64,000 nt of DNA, taken from positions 372,001 to 436,000 of the forward strand of contig MEPP01000021.1 in NCBI GenBank assembly GCA_001769855.1, given 5' to 3'. Position numbers and translations under genes: made by a program. The notes under the pieces were generated by a model, which saw only the letters and a list, made by a program, of their open reading frames with translations, was not told the origin of the DNA and searched no databases. Shown here piece by piece: positions 1-8,817 of the stretch. Every line of letters begins with the position of its first letter. Positions within the stretch are counted from its first letter, which is position 1. This DNA comes from Bdellovibrionales bacterium GWA2_49_15. Its GTDB lineage: Bacteria > Bdellovibrionota > Bacteriovoracia > Bacteriovoracales > Bacteriovoracaceae.

Positions 1-2
1 TT

Positions 3-440
3 AATAATCGTTGCTGGGATCGCTCACTGGTTTCTCAATGTGTGGACGATGTTGATATCGTCGGGAATCGAGGAGTCGGTGAGGCCTGCAGGTCCGATTA
101 TGAATGTTCCAGCTTGTGCTGCAATACCGCGACGGGGGCCTGTGCCGTTCATACCACCCTGGGGACTGATCCAGTTTTATGTTCCAAAGGAGCAAGCGAG
201 CAATGTGTGGCCAAGGAGTGGTGTAGAAAAGACAATCTCTCCAAATGTTGGGTGGTTAAAACAGGTTTATCACCGACCGGGGTTCAGCAATGTGCGCTTC
301 GCTGCTATAACGTCCCGACCCACGCCGATTGTACCAATGGTCTTTGCGTTCCTGTCGTGCAAGAAATACCTCCGGCCTTTAATCCATCTAATCCTGACTG
401 TTCCACTGCTCGTGATCCTCTCTTAAGCCTACCTAATTAA
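3..440 (+). CDS. Cys-rich secreted-type protein, 5' truncated by window edge
   Basis: The frame is open from base 3, so this is the C-terminal part of a longer gene that starts upstream of the window. The visible part carries about 17 cysteines, including a CRSDYECSSLCC segment that resembles the cysteine-dense modules of extracytoplasmic disulfide-bonded proteins (Dickkopf-N-like spacing). The cysteine count implies oxidising folding outside the cytoplasm; the signal peptide would lie upstream. The C-terminus is proline/asparagine-rich. A GTG at 42 could be an internal start but has no clear ribosome binding site, and the frame is uninterrupted before it. Function is not recognisable. Confidence 0.6.
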   Translation, partial: NNRCWDRSLVSQCVDDVDIVGNRGVGEACRSDYECSSLCCNTATGACAVHTTLGTDPVLCSKGASEQCVAKEWCRKDNLSKCWVVKTGLSPTGVQQCALRCYNVPTHADCTNGLCVPVVQEIPPAFNPSNPDCSTARDPLLSLPN

Positions 441-513
441 AAAAAGTCGCACCGTTTCAATTTGGCTGAAACTCTTACTTCTTTAAATCATCTTTTTTTG
501 GCACAATGGTTTT

Positions 514-822
514 ATGAAAAAAAATGCCCTTGTGTTCATGCTTGTTTTTTCTCTCTCGGCCTTGGCCGGGGGACGACCTTTGGATTTCAAACAATCCGTG
601 GAAGAATTTTCATCCAATGATCATTTAACAAAAATGTTTGCACAGAATGTCGAACAGCGTGCCGCGCGTCTTTTTGATCTGGTGGAAAAATCCATTTCTC
701 AGGGTGAAAAGGTGGCCATGAAAGAGACCTTCGCCAAGCAAGGTGTGATAGGTATAATGGATAAAATTGAGTGGGATTTTTTGATACAACGCTGGCAGAA
801 GAAAATGCAAATCAAAAGGTGA
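514..822 (+). CDS. small exported protein, unknown function
   Basis: A 102-residue protein with a clear N-terminal signal peptide (MKK, a hydrophobic stretch to about residue 18, then ALAGG). The mature part is mainly charged and helical, with two Trp near the C-terminus (EWDFLIQRW) and no cysteines. It ends 3 bases before the epimerase gene, so the two are probably co-transcribed. No family was recognised. Location is likely periplasmic. Confidence 0.7.
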   Translation: MKKNALVFMLVFSLSALAGGRPLDFKQSVEEFSSNDHLTKMFAQNVEQRAARLFDLVEKSISQGEKVAMKETFAKQGVIGIMDKIEWDFLIQRWQKKMQIKR

Positions 823-825
823 AGT

Positions 826-1236
826 ATGACCAAGGATGCCTTGCTCGACCACATAGCCATAGCTGTTCAGTCCCTGAATGTGGGCAGAAAGGTGTATGAG
901 GACATGGGACTTCTCTTTGCGCCGAAATCAGAAGTGGTGGCGAGTGAAGGTGTAGAAACTCTCTTTGCTCCCATCGATCAGCAGGCCCATCTAGAATTGA
1001 TAAGTCCCTATGGTGAGAACGGGCCCCTTCACAAATTTTTGGAAAAGAATGGACCGGGTATTCATCATTTATGTTTTTGTGTCACAGATCTTGAAAAAAA
1101 GTGCGCAGACCTGCGTTCCAAGGGATACCAATTAATTTATGATCACCCCCGCATCGGTGCCCGCGGAATGAAGGTGAATTTTGTTCACCCCAAGTCGAGT
1201 GATGGGGTGCTTATTGAATTAGTACAGAAGGGTTAA
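826..1236 (+). CDS. mce: methylmalonyl-CoA epimerase (VOC superfamily)
   Basis: A 136-residue vicinal-oxygen-chelate protein of the usual length for methylmalonyl-CoA epimerase, which interconverts the 2R and 2S epimers of methylmalonyl-CoA on the propionate route to succinyl-CoA. Two babab repeats are visible: DHIAIAV at residues 8-14 and GIHHLCFCV at 78-86. Candidate metal ligands are H9, H80 or H81 and E131 (LIELVQ), with E57 in the second position. SD-like GAAG precedes the ATG. It sits in a run with the exported protein upstream and the rhomboid-like protein 6 bases downstream. No mutase gene is in the window. Another VOC enzyme is possible, but the spacing fits epimerase well. Confidence 0.8.
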   Translation: MTKDALLDHIAIAVQSLNVGRKVYEDMGLLFAPKSEVVASEGVETLFAPIDQQAHLELISPYGENGPLHKFLEKNGPGIHHLCFCVTDLEKKCADLRSKGYQLIYDHPRIGARGMKVNFVHPKSSDGVLIELVQKG

Positions 1237-1242
1237 AAAAAC

Positions 1243-1929
1243 ATGAGCTACCGATTTGTATGGCCACCCGCCGATCGTTTTATCAAAATGTGGTTGGGTA
1301 TTTATGTAGGTTTTTTTATCCTGAATACCTTCGGCCAAGCCACCGGGCTTTTTTCAGTATTTTCCGCCTGGTCCCTCTCCCTTGCACAAATTTCTCAATT
1401 AAAAATCTGGACAATATTTTCTTACTGGCCGGTATCCTTGGATCTTCTCGAAGTTCTTTTTAATGGAATGCTGTTTTGGTTTATCGGTGGAGAGTTGTAT
1501 GCCATTTGGGGCCAAAAGCGTTTCTGTTATTTTCTTGCGGTGTGTATTTTTGGTGCCGGCTTCGGATATTTGATAATGGATTTTATTTTTGGGCCGTTAC
1601 CACCGTTGTATGGACCTCATGGTGTAACCACGGCACTTATCTTGATCTATGCTTTCATGTATCCGGAACGTGAGCTGTTTTTACTTTTTTTCCCTGTTAA
1701 AGGGAGATATTTTTGCATGATACTTTTGGGCATGGAGGGATATCGATTTCTCCTGGCACCTTCAAAATTAAATTATTTAGGCCATTTATTGGGTGCCGGC
1801 TTGGGAATTTTTTGGTGGTGGATGAGTTATCGTCGTGGGTCTCGCGGTCCTCGATCAGGCGGCGGGCGAGGCAAAAATAAAAAATTGAGTCTCGTTAAGA
1901 CGGATGGCGCAGAGCAATATTGGCAGTAG
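1243..1929 (+). CDS. rhomboid-fold membrane protein, probable pseudoprotease
   Basis: A 228-residue integral membrane protein with about six hydrophobic segments and a basic, Gly/Arg/Lys-rich cytoplasmic tail (residues 194-215). The layout matches rhomboid intramembrane serine proteases: TM2 has an N (N74 in EVLFNGMLFW), the active-site loop is GPHG at 124-127, and the last segment has the conserved His in GHLLGAGLG (H181). Active rhomboids have GxSG; here the serine position is H126, and the TM2 His is E70. It is therefore likely catalytically dead, acting as a binding or quality-control protein, as proposed for iRhom/derlin-type relatives. It lies directly after the epimerase. Confidence 0.65.
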   Translation: MSYRFVWPPADRFIKMWLGIYVGFFILNTFGQATGLFSVFSAWSLSLAQISQLKIWTIFSYWPVSLDLLEVLFNGMLFWFIGGELYAIWGQKRFCYFLAVCIFGAGFGYLIMDFIFGPLPPLYGPHGVTTALILIYAFMYPERELFLLFFPVKGRYFCMILLGMEGYRFLLAPSKLNYLGHLLGAGLGIFWWWMSYRRGSRGPRSGGGRGKNKKLSLVKTDGAEQYWQ

Positions 1930-2014
1930 GCAATGATGCGTGCTTGTTAGGTTGGATGGCATGTGTTAAATAGCAGTGTCAATATTTTATCATTACTTCG
2001 TTTGAGGATAGATT

Positions 2015-2194
2015 ATGCGTTTAAGCAAGGCCTTGCGTGATAAGCTGATGGATGTTCGTCTTCGTGATAAGTTGGTGGCCGAAGGCAAGATCACTAAAAA
2101 GGAACTTGAGGAATATTTGAAGAGCATTCCTGACGAGACCAAGAGTGCTGCCTATACGCCTGTTGCCGATTTTCCGGCTTCTCAGCGTCACTAA
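2015..2194 (+). CDS. small 59-residue basic protein
   Basis: An uninterrupted 59-codon frame starting at ATG with GAGG 7-8 bases upstream. The product is charged and probably helical over residues 1-40 (KALRDKLMDVRLRDKLVAEG, then a KKELEEYLKS segment) and ends in a short flexible tail. The repeated R-D-K-L motif and the ITKKELEEYL turn resemble small adaptor-type helical hairpins, but no family is recognised. No signal peptide, so likely cytoplasmic. It stands alone, convergent with fliL 13 bases downstream. Confidence 0.65.
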   Translation: MRLSKALRDKLMDVRLRDKLVAEGKITKKELEEYLKSIPDETKSAAYTPVADFPASQRH

Positions 2195-2207
2195 AATCTA
2201 AAATAAA

Positions 2208-2678
2208 TTATTGAACTACAAATGACGTGAAATAGATTTCGCGGACTATCTGATCATCAAAATCTTCATTGAGTTTTCTTTTGAGGCGATCTTCAAATAA
2301 AATCTTGCCTGAGATTGAGTTAAGGTCTTCGGGTGTCATTTTGCCCGCTACTTGTCCAATGCGATCATAGATTAGGGGGGCGGCCTTCTCCAAAATTTCC
2401 TTGTGTTTAAGAGCGAATGGGATGATTTGCATGGAAAGTTCTAAATAGCGCAGGCGGGCCGATTCAGATTTGATATTCACTGCAATTTTTTCAATCTTAA
2501 GACCCTCTTTGGGCATGCTATTTTTTAGATTCTGATGCAGAGAAAGGTGCTCTGAGGATTCATCAACAAGAGGCCTCGTATACATAAATTCAGAATAAGC
2601 GTAGATACCGGCGGTCGATGCGGTGATAAGTGTTAGGACACCAATGATGATGAGATCAATAAATTTTTTGCCAGTCAC
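2208..2678 (-). CDS. fliL: FliL-like flagellar basal-body associated protein
   Basis: A 156-residue protein with one N-terminal transmembrane helix (residues 7-28) and a periplasmic domain. The C-terminal half fits FliL: an ARLRYLELSMQI strand, a conserved run of helices with PEDLNSISGKILFEDRLKRK, and the family's terminal EIYFTSFVVQ. FliL surrounds or supports the flagellar stator near the basal body and affects motor output. AAGGATGG lies upstream of the ATG. It is separated from any other flagellar gene in this window, so the assignment rests on the sequence alone. Confidence 0.75.
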   Translation of the reverse strand: MTGKKFIDLIIIGVLTLITASTAGIYAYSEFMYTRPLVDESSEHLSLHQNLKNSMPKEGLKIEKIAVNIKSESARLRYLELSMQIIPFALKHKEILEKAAPLIYDRIGQVAGKMTPEDLNSISGKILFEDRLKRKLNEDFDDQIVREIYFTSFVVQ

Positions 2679-2876
2679 TTTTGGCCATCCTTTGAGTCAT
2701 GTAACCTATTATAACCCATCAAATTAAGGAGGGCCTACTGGGAAAAGTCAGCTCAGTTTGACCTTCGAAGACAATACCCGACAATAAAGATAGGTTTTGT
2801 TAGATTCATTGCGTTGCCATCGCCTATGTAAAAAAGTAAGTATCGCCGTGGAAAAGTTACTCACATAGGGGTCTTT

Positions 2877-3809
2877 ATGGTGCGGTGCGTTTTACTTTTT
2901 GCCATGGTTTTTACTGCCAACTCAGTTTTTGGCAAGGTCAGACCAAAAGTTATCTATGGTGCAGACAATAGAGTGGAGCTGACGAATACCCAGACAATGT
3001 TTGAAAACTTAGGCCGCGCAACTGCCGCGTTGGTGCGAGATGAGGCCCTGGTTCTCGACTCAAGTGGCAGGGGATACACCATTGCACCGAATGTGAAAAC
3101 GCTTAAAGAATCTCTCCGTTTATGTAGTAAAGAGCGTTTTGCCAACCAGCCATTTTTAGCTTCGTGTTCAGGTTTTCTGGTGGCTGAAAATATTATGGTC
3201 ACTGCTGGACACTGTTATCAGGGAATGATGAACACGGCTTGTGATAATCATGCCTGGGTCTTCGACTATAAGCTCGAAGATGAAACTCGTCCTTTCAGCT
3301 TCTCTTTTCCCAAGGAAAATGTATATCGCTGTAAGCGTGTCCTAAAGTCAGTACTCAGTTCTTCTGATCGCGGTGATTATTCTATTATTGAGCTGGACCG
3401 CAAAGTTACAGATCGAACACCGGTGCAGTTTCGCAGGAGTGGGGCGATCAAAGTTGGAGAAAAGGTCACTGTGATTGGTCACCCATGGGGTCTTCCTTCC
3501 AAAGTGGCCGAGGGCGGAAAGGTCCTGCATGCCGATCAGGCCCAATATTTCACAACCAACCTGGATACTTTTCAGGGGAATTCCGGATCGGCCGTCTTCA
3601 ATAGCAGTACCGGCGTTGTCGAGGGGATCTTGGTGCGTGGACGTTCTGATGCCTTAATGACCTTTGGGTCAGCAGAAGGAGTTTGCAGAACACTGAATGT
3701 TTGTAACGAGGATGGCTCGTCTTGCTCTGTGAAGGACGAAAATTCCAAGGGTGAGGATGTGAGTCGCATGACAATTGTGGCGGCAGAGTTGGAAAAACTT
3801 GGACTGTAA
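2877..3809 (+). CDS. secreted trypsin-like serine protease (S1 family)
   Basis: A 310-residue exported protein (signal peptide to about residue 19, VFGK) with a complete chymotrypsin-fold triad: H112 in VTAGHCYQG, D167 in RGDYSIIELD and S236 in QGNSGSAVFN. GHPWGLPSK (201-209) precedes the serine, as in bacterial V8/Glu-endopeptidase-like S1 enzymes. Several cysteines (C83, C97, C113, C122, C152 and a C-terminal Cys pair region) suggest disulfides. GGGGT precedes the ATG. It stands as a single gene ending at a hairpin terminator shared with ald. Substrate cannot be deduced; a secreted digestive role is plausible. Confidence 0.88.
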   Translation: MVRCVLLFAMVFTANSVFGKVRPKVIYGADNRVELTNTQTMFENLGRATAALVRDEALVLDSSGRGYTIAPNVKTLKESLRLCSKERFANQPFLASCSGFLVAENIMVTAGHCYQGMMNTACDNHAWVFDYKLEDETRPFSFSFPKENVYRCKRVLKSVLSSSDRGDYSIIELDRKVTDRTPVQFRRSGAIKVGEKVTVIGHPWGLPSKVAEGGKVLHADQAQYFTTNLDTFQGNSGSAVFNSSTGVVEGILVRGRSDALMTFGSAEGVCRTLNVCNEDGSSCSVKDENSKGEDVSRMTIVAAELEKLGL

Positions 3810-3835
3810 CTGATTCAAACGAAAAAATAGATAAT

Positions 3836-3863
3836 AAAAAGGCCGGATATTTCCGGCCTTTTT
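3836..3863. terminator. bidirectional intrinsic terminator between protease and ald
   Basis: A 12-bp perfect stem (AAAAAGGCCGGA pairing with TCCGGCCTTTTT) with a 4-base loop sits between two convergent genes. It has T-runs in both directions, so it can stop transcription from both. Confidence 0.9.
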
Positions 3864-3887
3864 ATTGTTATCAATGATCAATAACAA

Positions 3888-4994
3888 CTAGAGTTTTAAA
3901 TCGGTGAAGGGCAGATCAAGGTCTCGAGCAATCTGCTCATAAACCAGATTACCTTTGTAAGTATTGAGACCGCGCAGGAGTGAATGGTCCTGTTTAGCGG
4001 CCTTATCAACACCATTGGCAGCCAACATACGTGCATATTTTAAGGTTACGTTGGTCAGGGCATAGGTTGAGGTATAGGCCACAGCGCCTGGCATATTGGC
4101 GACACAGTAGTGGATAACGCCATCGATAACGAAAGTGGGGTTTTCGTGGGTTGTCGGACGACAAGTTTCGATACATCCACCCTGATCGACTGCAATATCA
4201 ACAACGACAGAGCCGCGCTCCATGCGAGAAATCATATCGCGAGTAACCAATTTTGGGGCCTTCGCGCCTGGGATTAGCACCGCTCCAATCACGAGATCAG
4301 AGTTAAGAACAGAGCGTTCAATATTTTCGATATTGGAGAAGAGAGTGGTAATTCGGTTGTCGAAGAGGTCGTCAATTTCGGCCAATCGTTTGGTAGAAAG
4401 GTCAATGGCAGTAACGTCAGCTCCCATACCTACGGCCATTTTCATAGCATTGGTTCCCGCAATACCACAACCGATAATGGTCACTTTTCCACGTCGAACG
4501 CCGGGCACGCCACCAAGAAGAAGTCCTTTTCCGCCATGATCAACCTGAAGATTATTGGCACCTACTTGGGTGGCCATTCTTCCGGCAACCTCAGACATCG
4601 GTACCAGGAGGGGCAGTGAGCCATCAGGGTTCTGGATTGTTTCGTAGGCCACGCCGGTGCAACCGGTTTTCATGAGTCCGCGAGTCAGCTCGAGGTCGGC
4701 GGCGAGATGGAGATAGGTATAGAGGATATGTTTAGGGCGAAGCATGGCCAACTCAACGGGTTGGGGTTCTTTCACCTTCACAATCATTTCGGCCTTGTCA
4801 AAGACATCTTCGGCCTTTGGGAGAATCTTAGCACCGGCATTAATGTAATCCTGATCACTGACACCGATTCCAATTCCGGCATTGGTTTGCACGTAAAGTT
4901 CATGGCCGTCTTTGACCAACTGGCGTACGCCAGCGGGTACAAGTCCGACGCGGTTTTCTTTGATTTTGATCTCTTTAGGAACACCGATCTTCAT
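3888..4994 (-). CDS. ald: alanine dehydrogenase
   Basis: A 368-residue protein of the usual Ald length, which reversibly deaminates L-alanine to pyruvate and ammonia with NAD+. It starts with the family's MKIGVPKEIK and has the substrate lysine in VKVKEPQ (about residue 75), a catalytic-region His in YTYLHLAAD (about 95), the Rossmann motif GCGIAGTNAMK (about 172-182) and VVDIAVDQGG with the catalytic Asp (about 270). GGAG lies 8 bases before the ATG. It is a single gene between the shared terminator and the PhnP-like gene. In a protein-consuming organism this enzyme would feed amino-acid carbon to pyruvate. Confidence 0.95.
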   Translation of the reverse strand: MKIGVPKEIKIKENRVGLVPAGVRQLVKDGHELYVQTNAGIGIGVSDQDYINAGAKILPKAEDVFDKAEMIVKVKEPQPVELAMLRPKHILYTYLHLAADLELTRGLMKTGCTGVAYETIQNPDGSLPLLVPMSEVAGRMATQVGANNLQVDHGGKGLLLGGVPGVRRGKVTIIGCGIAGTNAMKMAVGMGADVTAIDLSTKRLAEIDDLFDNRITTLFSNIENIERSVLNSDLVIGAVLIPGAKAPKLVTRDMISRMERGSVVVDIAVDQGGCIETCRPTTHENPTFVIDGVIHYCVANMPGAVAYTSTYALTNVTLKYARMLAANGVDKAAKQDHSLLRGLNTYKGNLVYEQIARDLDLPFTDLKL

Positions 4995-5105
4995 AACTTT
5001 TACTCCTCAACTTAACCCATGGTTAGTTCAAAAAATTTCTTCATTACACTATAGAATTGAGTCAACAATATATTCGGTGGGCCCTTAAATTTAAAGAAAA
5101 ATCTA

Positions 5106-5921
5106 CTAATAGAAAATTTGCTGCATGTCGCAAGCCGGCGTTACAGACGTTCCAAACTGATCTTTCGCAATTTTGGAAAGTTCCACATGGGAAAGATCAT
5201 GATTCATATGGGTAAGATAGGCATGTTTTGGCGCTATTTCGCGAATATATTCGAAGGCCATGGTGACATTCAGGTGAGTCGGGTGAGGGGAGCGTTGCAG
5301 ACAATCGATGATAAGGACATTCGTATTTCCCTTTAAAACGCTCATGGCCGCGGGGGGAATTTCGTTGCAGTCAACCACATAGGCCATCCCTTCATGATAG
5401 ATGCCCATGGTAGTTCCATGTCCGTGGGGAAGTTCAAACAAGGTAAACTGCTCGCCCTCAAGAGTCTGTGTCCCCGGAGAGACGATTTGCAGATTAAGGA
5501 GGGGAAGGCCGCCTCCGAGGTAAGGATTTTTGGCATGGAAAATTTTTTGCCGTTGAAAGATGTAGGAAAAGCGATCTTCCAGAATTTGCTGATGTGCCTT
5601 GAAGATCATGATGTTGATATCTTTTGTTGGGGGCCCAAAGCAAAATGGTCTGACATCATCAATTCCGTGCAGATGGTCGGCATGATCGTGAGTGATAAAG
5701 CAAAAATCCAACTTGGTTAGATGGGAACGCAAAAACTGGGACCTCATGTCTGGTGAGGTATCAACTAAAATATGTCGATGTTGTTTTGTGGATAAGTAGA
5801 TCGATTGGCGCATGCGTTTATCGTGCTCATCCTTCGAATGACAAACCTGACAAGGGCACCCTATCATTGGGACTCCTGTGCTTGTGCCTGTGCCTAAAAA
5901 TGTAATTTGATTGGTCGTCAT
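5106..5921 (-). CDS. PhnP-like metallo-beta-lactamase-fold hydrolase
   Basis: A 271-residue MBL-fold protein. The metal motif is THDHADHLHG (H78, H80, D82, H83), with later ligands in LPHGHGTTMG, VVDCNE and the terminal YLTHMNHDLS. Near the N-terminus it has GCPCQVC (C22, C24, C27), the extra structural-zinc site known from PhnP phosphodiesterases. PhnP acts on cyclic phosphodiesters such as phosphoribosyl cyclic phosphate; no phn genes are nearby, so the substrate here is unproven. It is divergent from the M16 gene and the two 5' regions are close. Confidence 0.8.
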   Translation of the reverse strand: MTTNQITFLGTGTSTGVPMIGCPCQVCHSKDEHDKRMRQSIYLSTKQHRHILVDTSPDMRSQFLRSHLTKLDFCFITHDHADHLHGIDDVRPFCFGPPTKDINIMIFKAHQQILEDRFSYIFQRQKIFHAKNPYLGGGLPLLNLQIVSPGTQTLEGEQFTLFELPHGHGTTMGIYHEGMAYVVDCNEIPPAAMSVLKGNTNVLIIDCLQRSPHPTHLNVTMAFEYIREIAPKHAYLTHMNHDLSHVELSKIAKDQFGTSVTPACDMQQIFY

Positions 5922-5996
5922 TTGTTCAGTTTCGGTTTAATCTTAAACTATAATCTACACTTTTTTTTATTCTACCTCAATTCGGGAGAATTTTTC

Positions 5997-7406
5997 ATGA
6001 AAGGTCATATTGTTTGTTTGTTGGCGGTGATGCTCTGGGGATGTTCGCATCAGGGCGAGGCCCCCAAGTCCACGAGCGTGAGACCTTCTCCGTCCCTACA
6101 AAATGGTTATGAGCTGCCGAAGCTTACCGTTTTTAAGAAGATTTTAAAGAATGGTCTTGTCGTCATTGTGCATGAAAACCACTTGCTGCCTATTATGAGT
6201 TATTACACTTTCTACGATGTGGGAGGTCGCTATGAATCCCGAAGCGAGAGTACCACCGGTGCGACTCATTTTTTAGAGCACATGATGTTTAAAGGGGCCA
6301 AAAAATATGGTCCCGGACTTTTTGATTCGCAATTGGAAGCCTTGGGAGGCTCAACCAATGCCTATACCACCTTTGACGATACGGTCTATCACCAGGAGTT
6401 ACCCTCGTCAGGGCTTGAGCTGATTATGGATATGGAAGCTGATCGAATGGCAAATTTGCTGCTGGAAGAGGAAGCTTTCGAGAAAGAGCGTGCGGTAATT
6501 TTTGAAGAGAGAAAGATGCGTTACGAGAATTCTCCTCATGGGAAATTATTATTGACCATGATGCAGGAGGTGTTTAAGGGGACTCCTTACGGCGGATCGG
6601 TCATCGGGGATGAGATCGATCTGAAGAATCTCACGCGTTCGCAACTTCAAGATTTTTTTAAAAAATACTACGCACCCAACAATGCCATCATTGTCATTGT
6701 GGGGGATGTGGATCACGAAAAAGTGTTTGCGCTGGCGGAGCAGAAATTTGGAGTGTTGCAGGCAAATAGCGAGCTGGCTGCCTTGAAGAAAAGCAAGGAT
6801 GGTGCCGCCTCTTATCTTTGGGATGATAAAATATTTGGCCGCTCGATCAGGAGCAAAGGTACCAATCCTACTCCTCTATTTTACTTCGCCTACAAAGGCG
6901 AACCCCTGGGCACACGACGGGCCTTTGTCATGGATATCCTCGCCGCCATGCTGGGCACGGGATCGTCCTCATATTTTAATCAAAAATATGTGAAGGGACA
7001 AAAACCAACTCTCAATTCGATTTCCGTGGGCAACTACAATTTAAAATACAGCGGCGTTTTTTATATTGGTGGTGAGCTGCTGCAAAAACAGTATTTAAAA
7101 CGGTTTGAGAAAGAGTTTCAAGCGGATCTAAAACAGCTTTGCCCTAAGGCCATTACAGAACGGGCCCTGCAGAAGGCGAAGAACCAGTTTATGGTCAGCT
7201 ATTTCAATGAATTATCCGGAAATGACGACCTGGCCAGCTTCTTGGGAGTGAGGGAGAGCGCATTTGGGGATTACAATTATTATGTGAAGGAACTTGAAAC
7301 TTATCACGCCATCACTCGCGACGAGGTCCTTAATGTGTGTAGTGACATAATGGAAAATAGTAAATACCTGTATCTCAGTATGGTGGATGGCGATGCGACA
7401 AACTAA
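5997..7406 (+). CDS. M16 zinc peptidase, lipoprotein, catalytic partner
   Basis: A 469-residue protein. The start at 5997 is preferred because it has GGGAG upstream and gives a lipoprotein signal with lipobox LWGC (C16). The inverted zinc motif HFLEH is at H91, E94 and H95, with the distal Glu in VIFEERKMR (about 171). The C-terminal half is the second M16 lobe. This is the active half of a pitrilysin/processing-peptidase-like pair, anchored in the envelope. The downstream M16 gene begins inside its end, so the pair is translationally coupled and likely forms a heterodimer. Confidence 0.9.
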   Translation: MKGHIVCLLAVMLWGCSHQGEAPKSTSVRPSPSLQNGYELPKLTVFKKILKNGLVVIVHENHLLPIMSYYTFYDVGGRYESRSESTTGATHFLEHMMFKGAKKYGPGLFDSQLEALGGSTNAYTTFDDTVYHQELPSSGLELIMDMEADRMANLLLEEEAFEKERAVIFEERKMRYENSPHGKLLLTMMQEVFKGTPYGGSVIGDEIDLKNLTRSQLQDFFKKYYAPNNAIIVIVGDVDHEKVFALAEQKFGVLQANSELAALKKSKDGAASYLWDDKIFGRSIRSKGTNPTPLFYFAYKGEPLGTRRAFVMDILAAMLGTGSSSYFNQKYVKGQKPTLNSISVGNYNLKYSGVFYIGGELLQKQYLKRFEKEFQADLKQLCPKAITERALQKAKNQFMVSYFNELSGNDDLASFLGVRESAFGDYNYYVKELETYHAITRDEVLNVCSDIMENSKYLYLSMVDGDATN

Positions 7407-7428
7407 TCTAAAAGCGAGGTCTAGTGCT

Positions 7429-8817
7429 ATGTCTACATTTACAAAAATCTTGATCATGTTCACTCTTCTCAACTTGAGTGGCATGCTTTTGGGGGCCAGC
7501 AGGGCGGGAGATTTTACAAAAGATATCAAGAAGTTTGATTGGAACGGATTGGAAGTGACGTGGCTGCAAGATGAGCGTCTTCCTCTCTACCACGTTCTCA
7601 TCTATTTTGCCGATGGGGCCCTGAGCGATGACAGTCATGGCAAGGGTGTAACGAATGCTATGTTCAGTCTGCTGGACGCCGGGACGCGCAGGTACACTCA
7701 AAAGGATATTAGTGAGAATTTGGAATATTTTGGAGTGGACTATGGGGGCAATGTCACACACGAATATTCGACATATTCAATTTCCGGTCCGGTCAAAGAT
7801 ATTGTTCCAACGATGAAGCAAATTTGCCATCTTTTTCGGGAAGCCATTTTCCCTGAGCAGGAAATTAAAAGAGAGGTGCGACAGGCCGAAAGTACTATCC
7901 AATCCATGATTAATAATCAAGGGGCCCTGGCTTCGCATATTTTTAGAGAATTAAGTTTGCAAGGGTCTCCCTATGATTATCCGGTGGCCGGCAAGTTGAA
8001 GGATTTAAAAAAACTCAATACAAAATCACTGCTTCTTAAGCTCGATTATTTTAATAAAAATGTTAAAAAGAAAATCTATATTTCAGGGCCGGAACGAGGA
8101 CTGATTATTCGGGAAATTATAAACGAAGAATGTGGATGGAAAGGTCCGGGGAGCACCTTTGAAAGGCACATGGATTACGCTCCTGTAATGCGAGAGAAGC
8201 CACGAATCGTCTTTGTCTCCGTGCCAAAGGCCAATCAGGCCCAGATAAGGATGGGGCGATTTTTAAATAAGGAAGAAATAAAAAACCCTGAGATGTTGGA
8301 TTTAGTATCGAACTTTTTGGGCGGTGGTTTTACCTCACTTTTAATGAGGGCCGTGCGGTCGAAAGAAGGATTAACCTATAATGTATCGGCTTTTGCGGCG
8401 GGACAGAAAGAGTACGGCCGTTCAGCGATCTCATCATTTACCAAAAACGACACGGTGATCACTTTAACCGAAGTGGTTCGCAACACCCTCGGCCAAGTTG
8501 AGAAACAAGAATTTAATGTGGCAGATTTTGAAAGGATGAAGAGTAACCTAATCGGGAGTCACCCCTTTGCGTTTGAAAAAAGCAGTGCTCTGCTTACACA
8601 GCTTGCCATGCTAGACCACTCTGGGCATCCATATTCCAAGCTTGCCGAGTTCCCTGCCGTGGTACAAAAGTTTGGCCCTAATGAGACGGCTAAAGCTGTG
8701 CATGATATTTTCGATTGGAACCGTCAAACGATTTTAATCTTGGGCGATGAGACTCTGAAGAAAAAAGTTAAAGATTTAGGCGAATATGAGAGCAGGTTTT
8801 ACAAGGATTTTCTCTAG
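7429..8817 (+). CDS. M16 peptidase-like protein, non-catalytic partner
   Basis: A 462-residue protein when started at the ATG at 7429, which has GAGG about 12 bases upstream and yields a normal signal peptide (cleavage near LLGASRAG). An in-frame ATG at 7387 would overlap the upstream gene by 20 bases and would bury the signal peptide. It has the M16 fold but lacks HxxEH: the equivalent stretch is VTNAMFSLLDAG. The second-lobe substrate motif is retained (SKEGLTYNVSAFA, about 320-332). Paired active/inactive M16 subunits are usual in bacteria. It is convergent with bactofilin, overlapping by 4 bases. Confidence 0.87.
   Translation: MSTFTKILIMFTLLNLSGMLLGASRAGDFTKDIKKFDWNGLEVTWLQDERLPLYHVLIYFADGALSDDSHGKGVTNAMFSLLDAGTRRYTQKDISENLEYFGVDYGGNVTHEYSTYSISGPVKDIVPTMKQICHLFREAIFPEQEIKREVRQAESTIQSMINNQGALASHIFRELSLQGSPYDYPVAGKLKDLKKLNTKSLLLKLDYFNKNVKKKIYISGPERGLIIREIINEECGWKGPGSTFERHMDYAPVMREKPRIVFVSVPKANQAQIRMGRFLNKEEIKNPEMLDLVSNFLGGGFTSLLMRAVRSKEGLTYNVSAFAAGQKEYGRSAISSFTKNDTVITLTEVVRNTLGQVEKQEFNVADFERMKSNLIGSHPFAFEKSSALLTQLAMLDHSGHPYSKLAEFPAVVQKFGPNETAKAVHDIFDWNRQTILILGDETLKKKVKDLGEYESRFYKDFL

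Noticed and set aside
5040-5090. A sigma-70 promoter for ald
   Set aside because: A TTGACT-like box is present, but candidate -10 boxes lie at the wrong distance.
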